Shown here: positions 1 to 6,321 of the stretch, one piece after another
Position numbering within the stretch: the stretch's first letter is position 1
How the letters are laid out: each line of letters begins with the position of its first letter
NCBI GenBank assembly: GCA_045403015.1
Contig: JAXIPI010000163.1
Coordinates: forward strand, 1-25,233
Reading direction: 5' to 3'
Source of the DNA: Gaiellasilicea sp045403015
Lineage (GTDB): Bacteria > Actinomycetota > Thermoleophilia > Gaiellales > Gaiellaceae
DNA: 25,233 nucleotides
Made by a program: the position numbers and the translations under genes
Notes under the pieces: model-generated
The model's input: the letters and a program-made list of their open reading frames with translations, nothing else
Database searches by the model: none
What the model was told of the DNA's origin: nothing

Positions 1-252
1 GTCGACCTCGAGGCGCAGGCGCAGATCGAAGCCCACCTCCGAGTGCCCGCGCTCGAGCGCTCGGACCCCGCCGCGGATGCGCGCGACAAGACCCTGGCGT
101 GCGAGCTCGGTGAGATCGCTCCTCACCGTCACCTCCGAAACGACGAACGTTGCCGAAAGTTCCGCAACCTGAACGTAATCGCGCGTCTCGAGCATGCGCA
201 GGACTGCTTCCATGCGTTCGGACTGGGAGAGATTGCGCAGAAGATCGTTCAT
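1..252 (-). CDS. DeoR-family transcriptional regulator, N-terminal part (cut by window edge)
   Basis: An open frame runs on the minus strand from an ATG at 252 off the left edge (84 codons, no stop). Residues about 13-68 form a DeoR-type winged helix-turn-helix: an ERMEAVLRMLE helix, then VAELSATFVVSEVTVRSDL as the recognition region, then the G-LVARIRGGV wing. The C-terminal sugar-phosphate-sensing domain lies outside the window. It is divergent from rhaI-rhaM-rhaB, so it is most likely the local rhamnose-pathway repressor responding to a rhamnose-derived phosphate; that role is inferred from position. A -35/-10 pair (268-296) and an overlapping palindrome (289-313) sit upstream, consistent with autoregulation. 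Domain call is firm, ligand is not. Confidence 0.85.
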   Translation of the reverse strand, partial: MNDLLRNLSQSERMEAVLRMLETRDYVQVAELSATFVVSEVTVRSDLTELARQGLVARIRGGVRALERGHSEVGFDLRLRLEVD

Positions 253-267
253 TCGCTCGCGACGGCG

Positions 268-296
268 ACCATACGCCTGAGCAAACCATAAGTCAA
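268..296 (-). promoter_or_regulatory. Predicted promoter of the DeoR-family regulator
   Basis: On the minus strand TTGACT (296-291) and TATGGT (273-268) are separated by 17 nt, a near-consensus housekeeping sigma promoter. It would start transcription around 261, about 9 nt before the ATG at 252. The -35 box shares bases with the left arm of the palindrome at 289-313. Confidence 0.6.
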
Positions 297-313
297 TACC
301 TTCGAATGACTTA
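289..313. promoter_or_regulatory. Inverted repeat, candidate operator of the rhamnose locus
   Basis: TAAGTCA (289-295) and TGACTTA (307-313) are perfect reverse complements separated by 11 nt, so arm centres are 18 bp apart. The left arm overlaps the -35 box of the divergent DeoR-family gene and the right arm lies in the region expected to hold the rhaI promoter. This position fits an operator through which the regulator controls both directions. Binding is inferred. Confidence 0.55.
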
Positions 314-357
314 CGAAACCAGCTCGATCGAAAGTCGATTTGAAGATGAGGTGCCGG

Positions 358-1533
358 ATGCGTCACACTCCGGGCATGACCGAGACCGCCGCCTTCGAAC
401 GGCTCGCCGCACTCGAGATCGAGACCCCGTCCTGGGGCTACGGAAACTCCGGCACGCGGTTCCACGTCTTCCCGTGGCCCGGCGCCGCCCGCAACGTCTG
501 GGAGCGGATCGACGACGCTGCGCTCGTCCACCGCCTGACCGGGTGCTGCCCATCGGTCGCGTTGCACATCCCGTGGGACCGCGCCGAGGACTGGTCGGCG
601 CTCCGCGAGCACGCGTCCGGCCAGGGCATCCGGATCGGGGCGATCAACCCGAATCTCTTCGGCGACGACGCCTACCGACTCGGGAGCCTGTGCCACCCGG
701 ACGAACGCGTCCGCGCACAGGCGCTCGAGCATTGCCGTGAGTGCATCGAGATCGCCCAGCAGGTGGGCTCGACGATCATCAGCCTCTGGCTGGCCGACGG
801 TACGAACTATCCCGGGCAGGACGACCTGCGCGGCCGGCACGCGCGTCTCGCGGCAGGGCTGGAGGAGATCTACCGCCTGCTCCCCGACGGAATGCGCTTG
901 CTCGTCGAGTACAAATTTTTCGAGCCCGGCTTCTACAGCACCGATCTCCCCGACTGGGGAACGGCCGCGATGCTCTGCCGCCGTCTCGGCCCGCAGGCAC
1001 AGGTGCTCGTCGACACCGGCCACCATCCACAGGGGACGAACGTCGAGCAAATCGTCGCCGTCCTGCTCGCCGAAGGGTTGCTAGGCGGCTTCCACTTCAA
1101 CAACCGAAAGTACGCAGACGACGACCTGATCGTCGGCTCGATCGACCCGTTCGAGCTCTTCCGGATCATGCGCGAGATCGCCGCTCACGGAACCGAGAAC
1201 GTCGCCTTCATGATCGACCAGTCGCACAACATCGAGGGGAAGATCGACGCAATGATCCAATCGGTCATGAACATCCAGACGGCATATGCCAAGGCGCTCC
1301 TCGTGGACGAAAAGCGGTGCGCGGAAGCGCAGAGCGTGGGGGATGTGCTCGGCGCGCATCGCGTCCTCCTCGAGGCGTTCGAGACCGACGTCCGTCCGTT
1401 GGTCGCACGCCTGCGAGCGGAGATCGGCGTCGAGCCCGATCCGGTCGAGGCGTTTCGCCGCAGTGGGCACGCCGAACGGCTGGCTCACGAACGCGGGACC
1501 GCGTCGGTCGAGAGCGCCTACGAGCGAACCTGA
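358..1533 (+). CDS. rhaI: L-rhamnose isomerase (RhaI type)
   Basis: Cytoplasmic TIM-barrel enzyme expected to interconvert L-rhamnose and L-rhamnulose using two divalent metals. The protein is 391 aa from the ATG at 358. Metal-site candidates in the order expected for the Pseudomonas stutzeri-type enzyme are E184 (LLVEYKFFEP), D219 and H222 (VDTGHHP), H246 (GGFHFNNRK), D254/D256 (KYADDD) and D287 (FMIDQSHN). The start at 358 is chosen because GAGGTG at 348-353 is a good ribosome site for it. TTG at 340 and ATG at 376 are in frame too, and most relatives begin close to the 376 start. Followed after 37 nt by the mutarotase and then the kinase, which confirms the rhamnose assignment over other sugar isomerases. 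Confidence 0.9.
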   Translation: MRHTPGMTETAAFERLAALEIETPSWGYGNSGTRFHVFPWPGAARNVWERIDDAALVHRLTGCCPSVALHIPWDRAEDWSALREHASGQGIRIGAINPNLFGDDAYRLGSLCHPDERVRAQALEHCRECIEIAQQVGSTIISLWLADGTNYPGQDDLRGRHARLAAGLEEIYRLLPDGMRLLVEYKFFEPGFYSTDLPDWGTAAMLCRRLGPQAQVLVDTGHHPQGTNVEQIVAVLLAEGLLGGFHFNNRKYADDDLIVGSIDPFELFRIMREIAAHGTENVAFMIDQSHNIEGKIDAMIQSVMNIQTAYAKALLVDEKRCAEAQSVGDVLGAHRVLLEAFETDVRPLVARLRAEIGVEPDPVEAFRRSGHAERLAHERGTASVESAYERT

Positions 1534-1570
1534 CGCGAGTGGACGCTCTCGTCGCCAACGAGGAGGAGAC

Positions 1571-1882
1571 ATGACCCAGCGAAGCGCCTTCGTCCTTCGA
1601 GTGCGTCCGGACAAGGTCGACGAATACGTCGAAGCGCACCGAAGCGTTTGGCCAGAGATGCTCGCAGCGCTTCGCGAGGCCGGCATCCGGAACTACACGA
1701 TCTTCCGCCACGGCAACGAGATGTTCGGATACTTCGAGTCGGACGACCTGAAGTCCGCGGCGGCATACATGGAGGAGCAAAAAGTCAACGCGATGTGGCA
1801 GGACGCAATGGCCGAACTCCTGGAAGCACGCGTGCCCGGCGCCGGCCCCCCGATGCTTGAAGAGATCTTCCGTCTCGACTGA
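1571..1882 (+). CDS. rhaM: L-rhamnose mutarotase
   Basis: A 103-residue protein of the RhaM/RhaU family (dimeric ferredoxin-like fold) that interconverts alpha and beta anomers of L-rhamnose, feeding the isomerase. Family active-site residues are visible: Y19 and H23 in the EYVEAHR stretch, Y42 in NYTIFRHG and W76 in NAMWQ. The usual acidic EEIFRLD ending is intact. The start at 1571 follows a strong AGGAGGAG site at 1561-1568. The open frame extends further upstream, but that part lies out of frame inside rhaI and is ignored. The stop is 1 nt before rhaB, so translation of the two is probably coupled. Length matches the family. Confidence 0.95.
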   Translation: MTQRSAFVLRVRPDKVDEYVEAHRSVWPEMLAALREAGIRNYTIFRHGNEMFGYFESDDLKSAAAYMEEQKVNAMWQDAMAELLEARVPGAGPPMLEEIFRLD

Positions 1883-1883
1883 A

Positions 1884-3269
1884 ATGCGCGTCGCGGCCGT
1901 CGACATGGGAGCGACGTCGGTGCGTGTTGCGGTCGTCGAGCTCGAGGCCGAAGTGCCGCGACTCGAGATCGTCCACCGCTGGCAGCACGGCCCGGAGACG
2001 CGGCCCGACGGCTCGGTGCGGTGGCGCTGGACAGAGCTCCTCGAGAACGTCCGGCTCGGGCTCGACCGCGCGCTCGAGCTCGGCCCCGTCCATTCGATCG
2101 GAGTCGACGGCTGGGCGGTCGACTACGGCCTGCTCGACGAGCAGGGGCGTTTGCTCTCCGACCCCCACAGCTACCGGAGCCCGCGCACCGATGGCTGGCG
2201 CGCCGTGGCGCGGTCGCTCGGTGAAGCGGAGCTGTACCGGCGAACGGGCGTGCAGCTGATGCCGATCAACACCATCTTCCAGCTCGCCGCCCACGACCGC
2301 ACCGAGCTCGACCGAGCCGCGCAGCTGCTGCTGCTGCCCGAGCTCGTCGCCTACGAGCTGACGGGCACGGCGGTCGGTGAGCGTTCGAACGCGGGCACGA
2401 CCGGCTTGCTCGACGTCACCACGGGCACCTGGGCGGACGATCTTGCGGAGGCGGTCGGAGTCTCACCCGCGATCCTCCCGGGCGTCGAGCCCGCGGGACG
2501 CATGCTCGGCGAGCATCGAGGTGTGCCTGTCCATCTCGTTGCCGCCCATGACACCGCCTGCGCTGTTGCTGCGAGTCCGCTGGGACCGGTGGGCCGAGGT
2601 TTCCTCTCAGCGGGGACCTGGTTCCTCGTCGGCGTCGAGCGGCCGGCCGCCGACACGTCCGAGACCGCCCGCGCCGCCAACTTCTCGAACGAGCCGGGCG
2701 CGGTTGGCGGCTACCGGTTCTTGAAGAACGTGCCGGGTTTCTGGCTGCTCGAGCGCTGCGCCTCGGAGTGGGGGGACGTAACGGCGCGGGAGCTGCTCGA
2801 CCTCCCCGGCGCGGGGCACGGGGTCGGCAACGTCTTCGACGTCCACGAAGACCGCTTCCTCGCGCCCGATCGCATGACGGACGAGGTGCGCGCCGCTGCG
2901 GGGCTGGCAGAGGACGCGCCGCGAACGGCGGTCGTGTCGTCGATCGTGCGGTCGGTCGCCGCCGGGGTCGCGTCCGTCGTGGAGGAGCTGCGGTCGATCC
3001 ACCCTCTGACCGAGCTCGCGATCGTCGGCGGCGGCGCGGCGTCACCCGTCGTCAGGCGTGCAGTCGAAGAGGCAGCCGGCGTTCGGCTGGTCGCCGGACC
3101 GGCGGAGGCGACGGCACTCGGCAATGCACTCCTCCAGGGCCTGGCGCTCGGCCGATTCTCAAGTCTCGGGGCTGCCCGCGCGTGGGCGGCCGTGACTCGG
3201 GACGTCAGCCCAACTCCGGCTGCAGCCCGAAGACCGGGAACAGTTCGGGGTAGCCGGCAAAGCCCGTGA
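1884..3269 (+). CDS. rhaB: Rhamnulokinase (FGGY family)
   Basis: FGGY carbohydrate kinase, 461 aa, expected to phosphorylate L-rhamnulose to L-rhamnulose 1-phosphate with ATP. The N-terminal ATPase loop is D7-MGATSVRV, the sugar-site segment is GVDGWAVDYG (73-82), the probable catalytic base is D223 in AAHDTA, and the second phosphate segment is SAGTWFLVG (242-250) with VGGGAAS (381-387) for adenosine binding. Start at 1884 directly follows the rhaM stop; an earlier ATG at 1857 lies inside rhaM. The last about 20 residues (from PTPAAARR) are read from bases complementary to the end of the sigma factor gene, a 65-bp tail-to-tail overlap, and look like an acquired extension. Assignment as rhamnulokinase rather than another FGGY kinase rests on its neighbours and the DGWAVDYG motif. 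Confidence 0.92.
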   Translation: MRVAAVDMGATSVRVAVVELEAEVPRLEIVHRWQHGPETRPDGSVRWRWTELLENVRLGLDRALELGPVHSIGVDGWAVDYGLLDEQGRLLSDPHSYRSPRTDGWRAVARSLGEAELYRRTGVQLMPINTIFQLAAHDRTELDRAAQLLLLPELVAYELTGTAVGERSNAGTTGLLDVTTGTWADDLAEAVGVSPAILPGVEPAGRMLGEHRGVPVHLVAAHDTACAVAASPLGPVGRGFLSAGTWFLVGVERPAADTSETARAANFSNEPGAVGGYRFLKNVPGFWLLERCASEWGDVTARELLDLPGAGHGVGNVFDVHEDRFLAPDRMTDEVRAAAGLAEDAPRTAVVSSIVRSVAAGVASVVEELRSIHPLTELAIVGGGAASPVVRRAVEEAAGVRLVAGPAEATALGNALLQGLALGRFSSLGAARAWAAVTRDVSPTPAAARRPGTVRGSRQSP

Positions 3270-4155
3270 TGCCGGCGATGCGATCGCCATCGACGGCGAA
3301 GACCATGATCCCGTAGGCGTGGAACGGCTCGGCGGCAGACTCTTGGACGTACGCAGCCACCGCCGGCTGGCCGTTTGCGTGGGTGGGCAGCAACGGGATC
3401 AGGTCGAGGCGACCGCCCATCGGCACAGTGGCGAAGAAGTCGCCGATCGCCGCGGGTCCGAAAACGTGCATCGGCTCGGGTGGCATCGTCATCAAGGCGT
3501 CGTCGGTGAGGAGTGATGTCAGGCGCTCGATGTCGACCGCCTCCCACGCAGCGACGAAGCTGCGCATCAACGCCGTCTCCGCCCGCTCGTCCGCCGGCCG
3601 ATGCACTCGAGCGAGCGTGCCCTCGCGGCGCTCGCGCTCGACGCGGTCGCGCGCCCGCTGCAGGGCGCTGTTCGCTGCCGCAACGCTGATGCCGAGCACG
3701 TCTGCCGCCTCGCGCCCCGACCAGCCGAGCACATCGCGGAGGACGAGCGCGGCACGCTGTCGCGGCGGCAGGAGTTGCATTGCCGCCACGAACGCCAGGC
3801 CGATCGTCTCGCGTCGCTCGGCCTCGCGCTCCGGCGTCTCCGGTTCGAGGAGGACATCCGGATACGGCTGCAGGCGGGCATCCACCGTCGCCAACTCCTG
3901 ACGGCCGCGCTGCTCGATCATCCGCAGGCAGACGTTCGTCGCGATCCGGTAGAGCCACGACGAGAGCTCCGCCCGCGGCTCGAAGCGGCCGATGCCGCGC
4001 CACGCGCGCAGCATCGTCTCCTGGAGCGCGTCGTCGGCGTCGTGCACCGACCCGAGCATCCGGTAGCAATGCGCGTGCAGCGGGCGGGGCCTGGGCGCCG
4101 TCAGCTGCACGAACGCCTGCTCCTCGCCGGCCGCGGCCGCCGCCAGCAACTCCAT
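3205..4155 (-). CDS. ECF sigma factor, SigG-like, with C-terminal SnoaL-like domain
   Basis: RNA polymerase sigma-70 family factor of the large ECF type, 316 aa. Region 2 spans about residues 25-83, with the HCYRMLGSVHDADDALQET and SSWLYRIATNVCL signatures. Region 4 spans about 125-175 (LPPRQRAALVLRDVLGWS, then an HTH at EAADVLGISVAAANSALQRAR). Residues about 190-316 form a SnoaL-like (NTF2 fold) domain ending LFPVFGLQPELG. In such factors the tail is thought to modulate activity in place of a separate anti-sigma factor, and none is encoded here. The start ATG at 4155 lies 9 nt after the stop of a cupin gene, so the two form an operon. Its 3' end overlaps rhaB on the other strand. Target promoters unknown. 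A second factor of the same family lies at 19271-20287. Confidence 0.9.
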   Translation of the reverse strand: MELLAAAAAGEEQAFVQLTAPRPRPLHAHCYRMLGSVHDADDALQETMLRAWRGIGRFEPRAELSSWLYRIATNVCLRMIEQRGRQELATVDARLQPYPDVLLEPETPEREAERRETIGLAFVAAMQLLPPRQRAALVLRDVLGWSGREAADVLGISVAAANSALQRARDRVERERREGTLARVHRPADERAETALMRSFVAAWEAVDIERLTSLLTDDALMTMPPEPMHVFGPAAIGDFFATVPMGGRLDLIPLLPTHANGQPAVAAYVQESAAEPFHAYGIMVFAVDGDRIAGITGFAGYPELFPVFGLQPELG

Positions 4156-4164
4156 GCCGGAACG

Positions 4165-4581
4165 CTACTGCGGCATCGGCGGCGGCGCGCCGAGCTCCGT
4201 CCAGGCCGGGGCCTCGAACGCTCCCGGCGTCCCGCCAAGCGCCACGAACCGGATTCCGTCCGGCCCCGGCAGGATCCGCCGCTGCTGCTCGGGGCCGAGG
4301 CGGGCCATCATCCCCGGCACAAGCTCGAACTGCTTGTCACCGGCGACGAGCGTCGCCGAGCCGGAGAGGGGGATGTACACCTCTTCCTGGTTCGGGTCGA
4401 ACGCGTTTGCGGCGTGGTTGTGCTCCGGGTACCCGTCCCAGTCCGGCGGCAGTGTGAGCACCTGCATGCCCCACGCCGAGACGCCAAGCGTCGCCCGCGC
4501 GCGGCGCGCCAATCCGCCGTGGATCGGCTCCATCTCATCGATCGCCGTAACGACCACGTCCATCGTCGCAACGTCTGTCAC
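4165..4581 (-). CDS. Cupin-domain protein upstream of the sigma factor
   Basis: A 138-aa single-domain cupin. Cupin motif 1 is clear: PEHNHAANAF followed by EEVYIPLSGSATL, giving H54, H56 and E67 as metal-ligand candidates. Motif 2 (GMMARLGPEQQRRILPG) has no histidine where many cupins supply the last ligand, so metal binding may be partial. The start is set at a GTG (4581) because AAGGAGGG (4593-4586) sits 4 nt upstream; the frame also runs open to an ATG at 4638 and contains an ATG at 4563. Co-transcription with the sigma factor 9 nt downstream suggests it senses or supplies a small molecule for that regulator, but this is inference. No specific enzymatic activity can be assigned. Confidence 0.82.
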   Translation of the reverse strand: MTDVATMDVVVTAIDEMEPIHGGLARRARATLGVSAWGMQVLTLPPDWDGYPEHNHAANAFDPNQEEVYIPLSGSATLVAGDKQFELVPGMMARLGPEQQRRILPGPDGIRFVALGGTPGAFEAPAWTELGAPPPMPQ

Positions 4582-4585
4582 TTGG

Positions 4586-4593
4586 CCCTCCTT
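4586..4593 (-). promoter_or_regulatory. Ribosome binding site deciding the cupin GTG start
   Basis: AAGGAGGG on the minus strand ends 4 nt before GTG 4581-4579. It favours this start over the in-frame ATGs at 4638 and 4563. Confidence 0.7.
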
Positions 4594-4747
4594 CTCCTCG
4601 GGCCCGGCGGGCCCACTACCGAGTACAACCCACGGCAAGGCCGGATCTCATCGTTCGGGCGGCTGCCTAGAAAGGGCGTGTGTCCTTGGGGCGCCGGGGA
4701 TCTTGTGGGCAATGATGGTGCAGTTGACGAGTCGGAGACTCACCCAG

Positions 4748-6259
4748 ATGTGGTTTCGTCCAGTCCGCGCGACTCGCCTTGGCGTCTCGGGTCGTCTGTT
4801 CGCTCTCATGTGTCTGTTGCTGTGCGTTTCAGCAGGTTGTGACGACTCCGAGAAGCGTCCTACCCCCAAGGTGTCTAGTGATGACATTCGCGGTTCGATC
4901 GTTTTCGCCACCCAGGTTGACAAACACAAACTCGAGCTTGCGGCGGTGCCGGTCGGGGGTGGACACTCGAGGGCGCTTGGCGCGCTGCCGGCAGCGGCCT
5001 GGGCTTTGTCGCCAGATAGGACGCAGATTGCGTACGTTCAGACGACGTCCCCGAGCGCGGGAGACTTCTTCTCAGAGCTCTGGGTGGCAGATCTCGATAA
5101 TGGCGACGCAGCGCGTCTTGTGCACTCTGCGATTCGGCTCGGATCACCCGCGTGGTCGCCTGACGGGCGGCGCATCGCTTACGGCGACGGCCTAGGCACC
5201 TCAATCGCGCAGGCCGATGGATCTGGAACGTCGCAGATCGCGCTCTCGCAGGCAGAGGATTTGGACTGGTCGCCGGATGGGAGGCTCCTCGTCGCTTCGG
5301 GGCTTGAGAGCCACGGGATCATCGTGGTCGACATCGAGAGCGGAAGCGAGCGGACGCTCACTACTGCTTTCGGGGACAGTTCGCCACGCTGGTCGCCCGA
5401 CGGGAGCGAAATCGCTTTCACACGTTCCAATCTCGTTGGGCAGGAGAGCTCGATCTACATAGTCGGAGCCGGCGGCGGCGTCCCTCGCCGCGTGACCTCC
5501 GAGCATGCGGACAGGTCGCCTTCATGGTCACCGGACGGTGAGCTGATCGCTTTCTCTCGCAGCCCTCTCGCCAAAGGGTCGGCGCGCGGTGATCTGTTGG
5601 ATGTGTTTGCGCGACAGGACAGATTGAGCGAGCTCTTCGTCATGGGCGCGGATGGGTCCGGTTTGCGTCGGCTGACTCACAACCAGGTGCCGGACCGATC
5701 GCCGGAGTGGGGCGATCCTGAAGCCGTTTCTCATTCAGTCGCGTCGCCGCAAGATCTCGGAACGGTTCCGGATGTGACGGGTCTGTCCGAGGCAGCTGCG
5801 CGCTCGAAGCTTGCGGCCCGCGGCTTCCGCGTCACCCTTCGCAATCTCGGTTTCGCCAAGGGCGAGCAAGACCCGTTCGCCGAGAATCGCGTTGTCGCCC
5901 AGGCGCCGAGCGCCGGCGCGAGAGCCGCGCGTGGTCGTATCGTTCAGCTCCTGGTCGTAGACCAATCGGACAGGTTCGCTGGGCGCGCCTTCGACGCCGC
6001 CGTCTGGCGCCGGCATCCGACTTGTGAGTCCGACAATCCGCGCGGTCGTATGTACGCCAACCTCGTCCAGAAGTACCTGCCGCGCGGCACCTCTCAAGCC
6101 AGGGTAATCGAACTCCTAGGGAAGCCTGAACGTCGCGAGCCGAACCGCTTTGAATATCCGCTCGGCGCCTGGAGCGGATTCCGGCTCGACTGCGACTATC
6201 TCACGATTGAGTTCAACAAGGGTCAACGAGTAGCAGCAACCTCGCACGTTCAGAGCTAA
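4748..6259 (+). CDS. Lipoprotein with PD40 beta-propeller, PASTA and BamE-like domains
   Basis: A 503-aa exported protein. Residues 1-31 are a lipoprotein-type signal: Arg-rich start, hydrophobic LFALMCLLLC, then VSAG-C31. Residues about 48-325 carry at least five TolB/PD40-type propeller blades, marked by W(A)LSPD or WSPDG at about 85, 135, 174, 215 and 260. Residues about 337-404 form one PASTA domain (GTVPDVTGLSEAAARSKL). Residues about 430-500 resemble the BamE/SmpA fold (GTSQARVIELLGKPE, then YLTIEFNKGQRV). Start 4748 is preferred because it gives a compact signal and has GGAG at 4734-4737; ATGs at 4712/4715 are alternatives. The protein probably sits on the outer face of the cytoplasmic membrane. 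PASTA suggests cell-wall contact. No function can be assigned. Confidence 0.8.
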   Translation: MWFRPVRATRLGVSGRLFALMCLLLCVSAGCDDSEKRPTPKVSSDDIRGSIVFATQVDKHKLELAAVPVGGGHSRALGALPAAAWALSPDRTQIAYVQTTSPSAGDFFSELWVADLDNGDAARLVHSAIRLGSPAWSPDGRRIAYGDGLGTSIAQADGSGTSQIALSQAEDLDWSPDGRLLVASGLESHGIIVVDIESGSERTLTTAFGDSSPRWSPDGSEIAFTRSNLVGQESSIYIVGAGGGVPRRVTSEHADRSPSWSPDGELIAFSRSPLAKGSARGDLLDVFARQDRLSELFVMGADGSGLRRLTHNQVPDRSPEWGDPEAVSHSVASPQDLGTVPDVTGLSEAAARSKLAARGFRVTLRNLGFAKGEQDPFAENRVVAQAPSAGARAARGRIVQLLVVDQSDRFAGRAFDAAVWRRHPTCESDNPRGRMYANLVQKYLPRGTSQARVIELLGKPERREPNRFEYPLGAWSGFRLDCDYLTIEFNKGQRVAATSHVQS

Positions 6260-6321
6260 CGCGGCGACCGGACTGGGCCTGACTTTCGCGAAGCGTCCTG
6301 TCACGATGTCTTGTCGAGGAC

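Noticed and set aside
4154..4747. Upstream extension of the lipoprotein frame to 4154
   Set aside because: That stretch is antisense to the cupin gene and would bury the signal peptide; the start at 4748 gives a normal lipoprotein signal.
3601..4842. 413-codon plus-strand frame opposite the sigma and cupin genes
   Set aside because: It is antisense to two genes with clear domains and its product is Arg/Ala-rich with no family pattern, a typical high-GC shadow.
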